A stretch of DNA of 64,000 bases from Sulfuricurvum kujiense DSM 16994 (GTDB lineage: Bacteria > Campylobacterota > Campylobacteria > Campylobacterales > Sulfurimonadaceae). The notes below the pieces were generated by a model, which worked only from the letters and a program-made list of their open reading frames with translations, had not been told where the DNA came from and ran no database searches. Shown one piece after another: positions 35,409 through 43,819 of this stretch (position 1 is the first letter of the stretch; each line of letters begins with the position of its first letter). Position numbers and translations under genes: made by a program. Location of the stretch: NCBI RefSeq assembly GCF_000183725.1, contig NC_014762.1, positions 310,001 to 374,000 on the forward strand. The letters are read 5' to 3'.

Positions 35409-37175
35409 ATGATTACATTTAAAACCCTATTTGGCATGATGCTACGCTATAAACGCTCTTTATTTTGGGGAAATGTTATTGCGATCATAGCAACATTGGT
35501 CTCCATACCGATTCCGTTACTGATCCCGCTAATGGTAGATGAGGTTCTTTTAGAAAAAGGGGGAACGGTTACCGGTGTAATCGATCAGTTAAGCTCGGCA
35601 CATGATCCTCTGATCTATATCGGGATCGTTCTGGCGGTGACGATCACTCTTCGATTTTTATTTTTTATTTTGAGTGTTGTCTCTCAAAAGTTTTTTATCA
35701 CTCTTTCCCAAGAACTCAGTTTTACCATCCGCGTCCGTGCACTGGAACATCTAAAACATGTTTCGATGAGTTCATACGAGCGTCTGGGAAGCGGTAAAGT
35801 CATTACCCATCTCATCACCGATATCGATACGATTGAGCAGTTTTTGGGGAGTGCCCTTTCAAAACTCATCGTCTCTGTCGCAACCTTGATCGGTGTTGCG
35901 GTCGTTTTGATCTGGATAAATCCCCTTTTCGGAATCCTCATTCTCATTTTTCAGCCGCTCATTATGCTGGTGACCCGTAAAATATCGGGCAGAGTGGGGA
36001 TGCTAAAAAAAGAGCAGAACCGTACTATAGGGGAGCTTTCCGATACGCTGACCCAGATGTGTGATCTTTTTGGGCAGATCCGGGCAAGCAACAAGGAAGA
36101 GCGTTTTATCGACAACGCAATCGATCACTCCAAACGGCTGAGACAAAGTGCCAGTGAATACGGTATAAAAGCGCTGATGGGTGAGCGGTATTCATATACC
36201 CTGTTTCTCAGCGGATTCGAAATCTTCCGTGCGCTTGGTCTTGTGATGGTTCTATATTCGCATCTCTCTATCGGTCTGATGTTCGGGATTTTCGGCTATT
36301 TGTGGTTTATGATGACCCCTGTGCAGGATTTACTTTCGCTGCAATACAGCTTTGCCAATGCCAAAAATGCCCTTCAGCGATTGAATGAGTTGTTGTCTCT
36401 TCCGACCGAACCGACGGCTAATGTCTCTGCACAATCCATATCGGCGTCTGGGCCCCTTTCGATCCATACAGAAAATCTGGTATTTGGATACGATGAGAAA
36501 GAGCCGGTATTGCGGGGGGTGAATCTCGATATACATGCCGGAAGTACCGTTGCGATTATTGGAGCAAGCGGAAGCGGAAAAAGTACCTTGTCGCAACTGT
36601 TAGTTGGATTTTATCCACCTACCTCAGGCGATATCTTTTATAATGGTGTCAGTGTACGTGATATCGGTTTTCCGAATGTACGCGACGCCGTTTTTGTCGT
36701 GCTGCAGCAGCCGCTGATGTTTAACGATACCCTTCGATTCAACTTGACGATGGGGGATGAGATCAGAGATGATGAGATTCAAAAAGCATTGGAGATAGCA
36801 CAGCTTTCGGAGTTTGTGTCGACGTTGCCGGATGGGTTAAACACTCAGGTCGGAAAATTCGGCATCCGATTGTCCGGCGGACAACGCCAGCGTCTCTCTA
36901 TTGCACGGATGGTATTGGCCAAGCCCAAAGCGGTCATTTTTGACGAATCCACTTCAGCCCTCGACGTGCATACGGAGAGCAAACTTTTTGAAGCATTGGA
37001 AGCATTTTTGAAAGATAAAACGGTGATAATCATTGCCCATCGGCTGAGTACGGTGACACGCGCCGATTACATCTATGTGTTGGAAAACGGTATTATTCTC
37101 GAAGAGGGGACTCGTGATGTTTTGGAAGCCATCGACGGCAGTTACAAGCGATTTATAAATTCTCAGCACGGATAA
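35409..37175 (+). CDS. ABC exporter, fused membrane and ATPase domains
   Basis: The 588-residue protein has six hydrophobic segments (about 15-310) followed by an ATPase domain. The latter has Walker A GASGSGKST (about 387-395), the signature LSGGQRQRLSIARM, Walker B AVIFDESTSALD and the H-loop IIIAHRLSTV. It is an ABCB-type half transporter that works as a dimer to export lipid, peptide or drug; MsbA and multidrug half-transporters are nearest in layout. The substrate cannot be told from sequence. It precedes an AI-2E/PerM membrane gene by nine bases and may be co-transcribed. Confidence 0.9.
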   Translation: MITFKTLFGMMLRYKRSLFWGNVIAIIATLVSIPIPLLIPLMVDEVLLEKGGTVTGVIDQLSSAHDPLIYIGIVLAVTITLRFLFFILSVVSQKFFITLSQELSFTIRVRALEHLKHVSMSSYERLGSGKVITHLITDIDTIEQFLGSALSKLIVSVATLIGVAVVLIWINPLFGILILIFQPLIMLVTRKISGRVGMLKKEQNRTIGELSDTLTQMCDLFGQIRASNKEERFIDNAIDHSKRLRQSASEYGIKALMGERYSYTLFLSGFEIFRALGLVMVLYSHLSIGLMFGIFGYLWFMMTPVQDLLSLQYSFANAKNALQRLNELLSLPTEPTANVSAQSISASGPLSIHTENLVFGYDEKEPVLRGVNLDIHAGSTVAIIGASGSGKSTLSQLLVGFYPPTSGDIFYNGVSVRDIGFPNVRDAVFVVLQQPLMFNDTLRFNLTMGDEIRDDEIQKALEIAQLSEFVSTLPDGLNTQVGKFGIRLSGGQRQRLSIARMVLAKPKAVIFDESTSALDVHTESKLFEALEAFLKDKTVIIIAHRLSTVTRADYIYVLENGIILEEGTRDVLEAIDGSYKRFINSQHG

Positions 37176-37184
37176 GGAAGCGCA

Positions 37185-38252
37185 ATGCAGCAAAATAATT
37201 TTTTACGTTGGATGAGTTTTGGTATATTTGTTCTCATTCTATGGCTTTTTTCCCCATTCTTGAAGAGCTTTTTTGTAGCACTCTTATTGGCTATGGCGGT
37301 TTCACCGCTGTACAGATCGATTAAATCCCGTATAGATCGCTATCCTGCACTCGTTTCCGTCGCTTCACTTGTTTCCGCGTCGATTGTCAGTATCGGTCTT
37401 TCATTGATAATCTTTTTACCGATAGCCATTTTTTTGTATCAGATACTTGATAATCCTGCCAAAACTCTTGATATGATCCGTATGATCGGGAATAAGATTG
37501 ATTCCCCTTATTTGAATCTTCCCACATTTTTGCAATGGCTTAGCGATCCCCTTTATAACCTCTTGACACAGATCCGAAACCACAAGGATGAAATCATCGC
37601 TTTTCTCGCGGGATGGTTCGGAAGCGGAATCAAAACATTTGCCTCCATGTTGGGTGAGATGGCGATGATCGTCATTTTTTTCTTCTTTCTGACATGGTAC
37701 GGCCGGCGCCTTTTATTGTTTCTGCTCCCCATTATTCCGTTGCCGCGTTCGATTAAGAGGGATTTTTTGGATGAGATGACGATCATGAGTGCCGTTGTGT
37801 TTTATACTTTGGTCGGTGTTATGATCGCACAAGGGCTTGCATTCGGAATATTTATCGCATTTTTTGAGGGGTATAACCCTTTGCTTCTGGGTTTTTTAAC
37901 CGGGATTTCGGCGATTATTCCCGTCGTCGGAACCGCGTTGGTTTGGATTCCGGTTGCGGTACATGAATATATGTCGGGAAACATCGTAAACGCATTTATA
38001 ATTTCTCTCTATTCCTGGGCCATGATGGCTTTTTTCATCGATAATATTGTCAAATTGGTAATTTTGAATTTTGTAAACCGCTCTTTGAGTATCGGAAAAC
38101 GGAGAATAAACGAGTTTGTGATCTTTTTTGCGATTGTAGGTGGATTGGCGACATTCGGATTCTGGGGATTTATTTTGGGACCGGCGATCGTTGCTTTTGC
38201 GATGACAACGCTTAGGACATTGCGTAAAACAAACCGTGTTCTTCTCCCCTGA
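37185..38252 (+). CDS. AI-2E/PerM-family membrane protein
   Basis: The 355-residue protein has seven to eight hydrophobic segments and the family motif region LLGFLTGISAIIPVVGTALVWIP (cited in part) followed by IVNAFIISLYSW. Some family members export autoinducer-2, others act as Na+/H+ antiporters, so function is open. The gene follows the ABC exporter closely. The downstream hairpin in bases 38242-38261, made of CTTCTCC and GGAGAAA, may end it. Confidence 0.85.
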   Translation: MQQNNFLRWMSFGIFVLILWLFSPFLKSFFVALLLAMAVSPLYRSIKSRIDRYPALVSVASLVSASIVSIGLSLIIFLPIAIFLYQILDNPAKTLDMIRMIGNKIDSPYLNLPTFLQWLSDPLYNLLTQIRNHKDEIIAFLAGWFGSGIKTFASMLGEMAMIVIFFFFLTWYGRRLLLFLLPIIPLPRSIKRDFLDEMTIMSAVVFYTLVGVMIAQGLAFGIFIAFFEGYNPLLLGFLTGISAIIPVVGTALVWIPVAVHEYMSGNIVNAFIISLYSWAMMAFFIDNIVKLVILNFVNRSLSIGKRRINEFVIFFAIVGGLATFGFWGFILGPAIVAFAMTTLRTLRKTNRVLLP

Positions 38253-38271
38253 GGAGGAGAAAAGGAAGCGG

Positions 38272-38580
38272 TTAGATTGCTTTGAGCTCTCTGACTTCTT
38301 CGCGAAGCTTGGCTAGTTCCGCCATGATCGATGTGATTTCATCGGTTGATTTGTCTTCACTGCCGTGCGTATAGCGTTCAATCGTTGATTGTACGTTTTG
38401 GGTTAGGGCATCGAGTTTGTGTTTTGCTTTATCGATCAAAGCGTTATGGTCGATATTGAGATTCCCCTCAAGTTCATGGATCTTATCCACAATCTGGTCT
38501 TGATGTTTAAAAAGAAAATATCCCGCAATTCCGCCGAGTGCGGCACCTACGATAAAACTGAGTGTATTGTCTTGGTTCAT
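38272..38580 (-). CDS. YtxH-like small membrane protein
   Basis: The 102-residue protein has one N-terminal hydrophobic segment (IVGAALGGIAGYFLF) with Gly spacing, followed by charged coiled-coil helices with KHKLDALTQNVQS and a C-terminal AELAKLREEVRELK. This is the layout of YtxH-type membrane-anchored proteins. It lies ten bases downstream of the DUF948-like gene, on the same strand, and the two probably work together. The function is unknown. Confidence 0.7.
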   Translation of the reverse strand: MNQDNTLSFIVGAALGGIAGYFLFKHQDQIVDKIHELEGNLNIDHNALIDKAKHKLDALTQNVQSTIERYTHGSEDKSTDEITSIMAELAKLREEVRELKAI

Positions 38581-38589
38581 GTGTTACTC

Positions 38590-38994
38590 CTATGAATTGT
38601 TTTTTTTCTTGAAAAATTGCGAAATCGCTCCGATGGCAAGTGAACCTATTGTCACTTTTGCAATACCGTTGGATGCTTTCAGTGCGAGCGTTTTAGTCTC
38701 ATCATGAAGATAGGAGATCAAATCGTGTAATTCATGCAAGGAAAGTTTTGATTTGTCGCTCAGAGCTTTGGTCTCCTCTTTGAGATGGCCGATAAGCTCA
38801 TTCACTTCATGGAGAGTCAACGCCGCTTTAGTTGCGAGGAAACTAAGCTCATTTTGCAGATGTGCCATAAGTTCCTGTGACTTTTGCATTGTTTTAGACG
38901 ACTGTATTCCGATGAAAATAACTACGGACGTAATAATCACCATACACAGTGCGATAATTCCGACAAAAACAGTGAGTAACCCTATTTCGCTCAT
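38590..38994 (-). CDS. DUF948-like membrane protein with tandem helical repeat
   Basis: The 134-residue protein has a long N-terminal membrane segment (LTVFVGIIALCMVIITSVVIF). A tandem repeat of about 25 residues follows: LTLHEVNELIGHLKEETKAL and LSLHELHDLISYLHDETKTL. It ends near GSLAIGAISQFFKKK, a second amphipathic or membrane segment. The pattern is typical of DUF948 and similar proteins with a coiled-coil. It shares a strand and ten-base spacing with the YtxH-like gene. The function is unknown. Confidence 0.65.
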   Translation of the reverse strand: MSEIGLLTVFVGIIALCMVIITSVVIFIGIQSSKTMQKSQELMAHLQNELSFLATKAALTLHEVNELIGHLKEETKALSDKSKLSLHELHDLISYLHDETKTLALKASNGIAKVTIGSLAIGAISQFFKKKNNS

Positions 38995-39098
38995 TGTTAA
39001 ACCTCCAGCCTGAAAGGACTATTATACCGTGCTTTTTACAATATGAGGTAATTTAATTTTCATTTGCTATAGCAAGGATTAAGGTGGCAATATATATA

Positions 39099-39123
39099 CT
39101 TTATATATTAATTCGATATTTAA
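39099..39123. promoter_or_regulatory. Probable operator/partition site upstream of parA-like gene
   Basis: CTTTATATATTAATT at 39099-39113 occurs again, exactly, in inverted form at 39795-39809, just upstream of the ribbon-helix-helix gene. The word GATATTTAA follows at 39115-39123 and is also repeated at 39777-39785. The region is very AT-rich, with TATATATA runs. These shared words suggest a binding site for the small RHH protein. Confidence 0.55.
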
Positions 39124-39132
39124 GGCATATAA

Positions 39133-39777
39133 ATGATCCTGACTCTTTCCCACCAAAAAGGGGGTGTCGGCAAATCTACGGTAGCATGGAATCTTGCCGT
39201 TTATTTCTCCGGCATCATGGATACCCGTATCGTAGATCTTGATACCCAACGTTCTCTTACCGTGACGAACGCACTTCGTAAAGAACATAATCTACCCTCG
39301 ATAAAAATGATCCATTTTAATACTGCCGAAGAGTTGGCGGAGTATGCGGCGGCAGATTCGGATGACGTTCTGACCATTATCGATTCGGGGGGATTTGACA
39401 GTGCTTTTAACCGTATCGCAATTATCGCTTCGGATCTGCTTATTACCCCGGTGAGTGATAAGCCGTTTGATCTGATGGGGCTGCAAAAGTACGAAGAGAT
39501 ACTCAAAAGTCTCTCAGTAATCCAAGGCGAAACGATTAAAACCCATGTCCTTTTTAACAATATCAATCCCGCAATGAAACGGTTCGGCGAGTTGGTTGAT
39601 TTTATCTGTACATCCGAACATTTCGAACTGATGGTTTCCATCCTCCGCCAGCGCGTTGATATCGCCCATTCCGTAGGTGAAGGAAAAAGTATCAAAGAAT
39701 ACCGGATTTTCAGTAAAGCCGATCAGGAAATGGATGATCTGATTGTGGAAGTTAAATCTATTTTGAATATAAAATAG
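39133..39777 (+). CDS. ParA/ParF-like partition ATPase
   Basis: The 214-residue protein carries the deviant Walker A KGGVGKST at residues 9-16, and the Walker A' Asp in RIVDLDTQRS, then LTIIDSGGFDS. Its length and lack of an N-terminal helix-turn-helix match ParF-type (type Ib) ATPases. These bind DNA nonspecifically with ATP and position cargo. AAGG precedes the ATG at seven bases. The partner is the 73-residue gene just downstream. Confidence 0.88.
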   Translation: MILTLSHQKGGVGKSTVAWNLAVYFSGIMDTRIVDLDTQRSLTVTNALRKEHNLPSIKMIHFNTAEELAEYAAADSDDVLTIIDSGGFDSAFNRIAIIASDLLITPVSDKPFDLMGLQKYEEILKSLSVIQGETIKTHVLFNNINPAMKRFGELVDFICTSEHFELMVSILRQRVDIAHSVGEGKSIKEYRIFSKADQEMDDLIVEVKSILNIK

Positions 39778-39809
39778 ATATTTAAAATATATATAATTAA
39801 TATATAAAG
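39777..39809. promoter_or_regulatory. AT-rich repeat site between parA-like and RHH genes
   Basis: AATTAATATATAAAG at 39795-39809 is the exact inverted copy of the sequence at 39099-39113, and GATATTTAA at 39777-39785 is a direct repeat of that at 39115-39123. ATATATAATTAATATAT here is nearly palindromic. The site starts on the last base of the parA-like stop codon and includes part of the ribosome-binding site of the next gene. Confidence 0.55.
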
Positions 39810-39817
39810 GATATCAA

Positions 39818-40039
39818 GTGGCAAAAAAGAGTTTTCTGCAAAATATTGAAAAAGTAAAAAGTTCGGCAGCTATGAGCGAAAGAGAGGAGAGTGCAAAGAG
39901 TGACAAAGAGAAGAAAAAGAAATTGATAACCATCCCGACGCAGTGGGAAGAAAAAATCCGGGAATATCACGGCGGGACGGTGAGTGCGTATATTCTAATA
40001 GCGCTTCAGGAACGGATGCAGCGTGACGGATTGATATGA
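39818..40039 (+). CDS. ParG-like ribbon-helix-helix DNA-binding protein
   Basis: The 73-residue product starts at GTG with AAAGGA before it. The first about 34 residues are flexible, charged and lysine-rich. The rest shows the ribbon-helix-helix pattern: strand KLITIP, helix QWEEKIREYHGG, helix TVSAYILIALQERM. This matches ParG (76 residues, flexible tail plus RHH), the partner of ParF in TP228-type partition. RHH dimers bind short repeated sites, and the shared 15-base inverted repeats flank the parA-like gene. An Arg-finger role of the tail is known for ParG and is inferred here. Confidence 0.75.
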   Translation: MAKKSFLQNIEKVKSSAAMSEREESAKSDKEKKKKLITIPTQWEEKIREYHGGTVSAYILIALQERMQRDGLI

Positions 40040-40319
40040 AATTTGATTGTTCACTCATTATCCGCCGGTTCAAAAGAGTACCAACTTTTTTTTCTTCCGA
40101 ATTTAATCCGTCTTTACTAACGTGGTCCAGCAGGTTTTTAATCATTGTTAGATTCTGAATCATCCGGACAGCGGGCTGAAGCTTGGATTTATTGCTATCC
40201 AGTCTTGAAACTTCATTCTCGTTTATCGGCTTGATGGGAATCCATTTTTTTTCATAGGTTTGGGCGGAAAGATTTACAGCTATCGAAAGTAAAAGAAAGA
40301 GAGCTCCAACGGTCTTCAT
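39870..40319 (-). CDS. Secreted protein of unknown function, 3' end overlapping the RHH gene
   Basis: The ATG at 40319 gives a product that starts MKTVGALFLLLSIAVNLSAQ, a signal peptide, then TYEKKWIPIKPINENE and a charged helical region to about residue 95. The reading frame then runs on 170 bases, antisense across the RHH gene, with low-quality composition (FLLPTASGWLSISFSSL). I judge the N-terminal half real and the tail a run-on caused by a lost stop or a fused end. The upstream in-frame ATG at 40382 would spoil the signal peptide. The function is unknown. Confidence 0.5.
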   Translation of the reverse strand: MKTVGALFLLLSIAVNLSAQTYEKKWIPIKPINENEVSRLDSNKSKLQPAVRMIQNLTMIKNLLDHVSKDGLNSEEKKVGTLLNRRIMSEQSNFISIRHAASVPEALLEYTHSPSRRDIPGFFLPTASGWLSISFSSLCHSLHSPLFRS

Positions 40320-40482
40320 GAACTGTCCTGGAAGAATATTAACGTAGTTCGAAGAGATCAAAAAAGGCGGATCTCCAAACATTGATTATAAAACCGCCAT
40401 TCGGATTAGCTATGTGAGTTTCATTGTCGATATAATACAATGAATAGTAAAAAAATATTGTAAGAGTAAAAGGTAAGCGTAG

Positions 40483-41859
40483 ATGATAAAAATAATAAAT
40501 AGTGAAGAGTTTTCTTATTTTTTACGTGTCCACAGAAATAAAATAATAAAGATTTGGATGGAAAAAAGTGAAGTACAGAATGTACTTCATAGGCATTCTT
40601 TACCGATTATAGACAAAAACACCTATCTTTTTTATCAGTTTTGCGATTGTTTCATCAGCGTGATCGAATGGCGGTCAACTATTTCGGAATGTCAGATCAA
40701 AATAGATTTTTTACAGCTATTGAACAACTACAACGTAACGGTGGCCGATCTGTTCACATTGGTATTCAAACTGAAAAATGCGATTGAGCAGGTTATTTTC
40801 GAAAACGGAAACCTCTCGTATGCGTTGCAGAGTGAGATTGATTCGCTGACCCTTCAGATGGCGATTGATTTAGAATTGAATTTTGAAACCATTATAAACA
40901 GCAACCAAAATTACAAAAGTGAAAATTCCAATCTTTTAACCGAGTATAAAAAAGCGGTTGATCTGAGTAATATTGTTTCGAAAACAAACCCCAAAGGGAT
41001 TATTACGTATGTGAATGACAAGTTTTGCGAAATATCGGGCTACTCAAGAGATGAGCTTATCGGCAAACCGCATAATATCATTAGACATCCGGATATGCCA
41101 AGAGAAGCATTTAAAGAGCTGTGGGACACTATCAAAGCGAAAAAAAGCTGGAGCGGCGTTGTCACCAATATGAAAAAAGACGGCGGTCAGTATATTGTCG
41201 ATACAACAGTCATACCGATATTGGATGTGGACGGGGATGTTGTTGAATACATCGCGATCCGTCATGATATTACCGAGCTTGAACAAACCAAACAACAGTT
41301 GAGAAACATCAACAAAGCGATGAAAAACAAAGTCGATGAACTTTATTCGATGACCAATACGTTAGAACAAAAAGCGTACAAAGATAAGTTGACCGGGATA
41401 AATAATCGTGAAAACTTTGAAGACATATTCGCATTGGAGATCGCTACAGCGAAGCAAAACAATATCCCGCTTTCATTAGTAATCTTCGATGTTGACAACT
41501 TTAAACTGGTAAACGATACCTATGGGCATCAGGCGGGTGACACTATTTTGATCGATTTGGTGAAGCTGATTGAAGATAACATTAAGAACGGAGATATTTT
41601 TGCACGATGGGGAGGAGAAGAATTCGTCATATTAACTCCCTCTACAGACATTAACGGCGCTTGTAATTTGGCTGAAAATCTAAGAAAACTTGTCCAGCTG
41701 CACCCGTTTAGCTATGTCGAAAATCAGATGACGCTCAGTTTCGGGGTTGCGCAGCTTTCCGACGATGACAACAAAAAAACACTGTTCGAAAAAGCGGACG
41801 GAGCATTGTATGAAGCAAAGAAAAACGGCAGAAACAGGGTGGAAGGGTGTAAGGTTTGA
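40483..41859 (+). CDS. PAS-GGDEF diguanylate cyclase
   Basis: The 458-residue protein has an N-terminal helical domain (about 1-140) that resembles RsbRD/RsbU-type sensor bundles. A PAS domain follows (about 165-280: DKFCEISGYSRDELIGKPH and IIRHPDMPREAFKELW), with a downstream coiled coil, then a GGDEF domain (about 300-458) with RWGGEEF at 375-381, YGHQAGDTIL and SFGVAQL. The GGEEF form is active in cyclases. An I-site RxxD is not obvious. It should make cyclic di-GMP in response to a redox or ligand signal. The PAS domain is nearly the same as the one at 10612. Confidence 0.92.
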   Translation: MIKIINSEEFSYFLRVHRNKIIKIWMEKSEVQNVLHRHSLPIIDKNTYLFYQFCDCFISVIEWRSTISECQIKIDFLQLLNNYNVTVADLFTLVFKLKNAIEQVIFENGNLSYALQSEIDSLTLQMAIDLELNFETIINSNQNYKSENSNLLTEYKKAVDLSNIVSKTNPKGIITYVNDKFCEISGYSRDELIGKPHNIIRHPDMPREAFKELWDTIKAKKSWSGVVTNMKKDGGQYIVDTTVIPILDVDGDVVEYIAIRHDITELEQTKQQLRNINKAMKNKVDELYSMTNTLEQKAYKDKLTGINNRENFEDIFALEIATAKQNNIPLSLVIFDVDNFKLVNDTYGHQAGDTILIDLVKLIEDNIKNGDIFARWGGEEFVILTPSTDINGACNLAENLRKLVQLHPFSYVENQMTLSFGVAQLSDDDNKKTLFEKADGALYEAKKNGRNRVEGCKV

Positions 41860-41861
41860 TA

Positions 41862-42392
41862 TTAATAGGGCTGAGAAAGTTTTAAGAAACCGTATTCAAA
41901 CGTAAAGGGGACCTGTTTAAGCGTGGCAAGGTTGATATAAGGCTTGACGCTTCTACCGATGTAAAGCGAAACGGCAGCCCCTTTTTGCAGCAGTAAAGGA
42001 TCGAAACTAAACGTCAGAGTTTTTGTTTTTGCGGCATGTTCTAACACCATAGGCAGAATACTGTCATCCGGGTCCATGAGCAAAACAAAGCTGTGTGCAT
42101 TTTTGATCTCCAATGCTTCTTTGGGTGAGACAACAAAGAGGGCCAGTGGATGATCGGCTAGGATACCATTGTACTGATGCTCTATTATCTCCGATAATCG
42201 CTGCGCAGCCGCTTTGTTGGACGGGGACGCGACAATAACAAAGTTTACGGTCGATTGAATACGTTCTTTTGTCCCTTTTTCCATTAAGGCGACTTTAGGA
42301 AATATTTTTGCCCCAATCTGCAATAGCGTCGCATCGTACGTTGTGCCGTAAAGGAGTAAAGGGATGAGAAGAATAAGAACTATTTTGTTCAT
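41862..42392 (-). CDS. YfiR-like periplasmic protein (DUF4154-type)
   Basis: The 176-residue protein starts with a signal peptide (MNKIVLILLIPLLLYGT). The rest shows the YfiR layout: VNFVIVASPSNKAAAQRLSE, HSFVLLMDP, a strand near TLTFSFD and the C-terminal GAAVSLYIGRSVKPYINLATLK. YfiR proteins in Pseudomonas sit in the periplasm and repress a membrane diguanylate cyclase. Here it overlaps the kinase gene by 4 bases on the same strand and faces a GGDEF gene across a two-base gap. The assignment is by pattern and neighbourhood. Confidence 0.65.
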   Translation of the reverse strand: MNKIVLILLIPLLLYGTTYDATLLQIGAKIFPKVALMEKGTKERIQSTVNFVIVASPSNKAAAQRLSEIIEHQYNGILADHPLALFVVSPKEALEIKNAHSFVLLMDPDDSILPMVLEHAAKTKTLTFSFDPLLLQKGAAVSLYIGRSVKPYINLATLKQVPFTFEYGFLKLSQPY

Positions 42393-43819
42393 GTGTGTTT
42401 CAAAGGCATAGTAATGGTGAAAAGGGCTCCATCATCGGTGTTACTCACGCTGAGGCTCCCTTCGAAGTGTTGTTCAATAATGACTTTGGACATGTAAAGC
42501 CCGATTCCTGTCCCCTTATTATGAAGTTTGGTTGTAAAATAAGGTTCGAAAATACGTTCAACGATTTTAATCGGAACACCGCCTCCCGTATCGCTGATAT
42601 CGATATAAAGATAGTTTATGTCGCAGCGCAATGTTATTTCGATCTTTCCTCCGATTTGATTTTTCCGGCTTTTAATAGCGTCTTGAGCATTATTGATAAT
42701 ATTCAAAATAACCTGTTTGAATTCGTTGACAACGCCGAAAATTTCTTGATTACAGTTTTCATGTATGAGATAGGTGATATTTGCGTAGCGGAGCTGCTCA
42801 TCCAAAAGGGAGAAAATTTCATGGATAGGCTGGACCGGTGAGAAATTGAGAGACTCTTTGTCCATATTGAAAAAGTTTCGAAAATCATCGATCGTATTGG
42901 ACATGAACTGGAGATTATTATCGATGATAGCGGTATTTTTTTCAAGCTCCTGTTCACCAAGAGAACCGAGTGCGCGTTTCATGTTCATATCGGCAACCGC
43001 AAGACCGATGATATTCAAAGGCTGACGCCACTGATGGGCGATACTTTCAATCATTTCACCCATTGCGGCGAGGCGTGACTGGTGGATAAGAAGCTGCTCT
43101 TTTTCACGACGCTGAATAATTTCATTTTCGACGCGCATTTCGAGTTCGTTGTTGATCTCTTCCATTTGGACGCGGTAGTCTTCAATGGTCTCGACCATTT
43201 TGTTGGCTGAAGAGGTAATGGTCAGAATTTCAGTATTGTTGTTATCGCTTTTAAACGGCTCGGAAGCTTTGTGAATCGAATAGTCTCCCATCCAGTTTGC
43301 CAAGAGACGAAGGACAAAAAACTGCTTTCTGAAATAGATATAGGTAATTGTAAATATCAGAAGCGCAAACAGCGAGAGGACAATCAATTGCGTAAAAAGT
43401 TTGTACTGTAGATCGTGAACGAAATTATTTGAATAACTGATTATCAGAGTCGCCTGTGTCTGATGGGTGATAGAATCGATTACAGGTGTCGTGAGGGTTA
43501 TGGTTTTATGGATATTGGAATGCGGATAATGGCGTTCAAAAATAATATTTTGGTTGACATCGACCAACGATACATCTTTAATATTAGGATTTTGAAAAAA
43601 TGTACGCATCGTATCGTTGAGCATATCTGTTTGATCGAATGTCAGATAGGTAGAGATGATCGGTTTGAGCGTTTGGATAATCAGCTCAATTTTTGCTTTT
43701 TCGCTTTCGTTGAGGACTGAAGAGACATTAACTTGAACAAAGATATATATTGGGGCTATAACTGCGATATAAAGCAGCCAGAATACCCATGCGAATTTCC
43801 CGATAAGCGTTTGTGTCAT
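42389..43819 (-). CDS. Membrane sensor histidine kinase
   Basis: The 476-residue protein has a membrane helix (about 10-28), a periplasmic sensor region (about 30-150), and a second helix (about 155-175), then a coiled coil (EDYRVQMEEINNELEMRVEN). The phospho-acceptor box SIAHQWRQPLNI has His262, and the ATPase domain shows NIINNAQDAI, DISDTGGGVP, FEPYFTTK and GTGIGLYMSKVI. The box is typical of Campylobacterota kinases. It has no receiver domain, and no response regulator gene adjoins. It is followed, with 4-base overlap, by the YfiR-like gene. Confidence 0.92.
   Translation of the reverse strand: MTQTLIGKFAWVFWLLYIAVIAPIYIFVQVNVSSVLNESEKAKIELIIQTLKPIISTYLTFDQTDMLNDTMRTFFQNPNIKDVSLVDVNQNIIFERHYPHSNIHKTITLTTPVIDSITHQTQATLIISYSNNFVHDLQYKLFTQLIVLSLFALLIFTITYIYFRKQFFVLRLLANWMGDYSIHKASEPFKSDNNNTEILTITSSANKMVETIEDYRVQMEEINNELEMRVENEIIQRREKEQLLIHQSRLAAMGEMIESIAHQWRQPLNIIGLAVADMNMKRALGSLGEQELEKNTAIIDNNLQFMSNTIDDFRNFFNMDKESLNFSPVQPIHEIFSLLDEQLRYANITYLIHENCNQEIFGVVNEFKQVILNIINNAQDAIKSRKNQIGGKIEITLRCDINYLYIDISDTGGGVPIKIVERIFEPYFTTKLHNKGTGIGLYMSKVIIEQHFEGSLSVSNTDDGALFTITMPLKHT

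Noticed and set aside
39201-39695. 164-codon minus-strand ORF over the ParA-like gene
   Set aside because: The plus frame holds the Walker motifs; the minus frame has no recognisable features.
39099-39809. Reading the 15-base repeat as terminal inverted repeats of a mobile element
   Set aside because: Both copies are promoter-proximal and AT-rich, there are no target-site duplications, and the enclosed gene is an ATPase, not a transposase.
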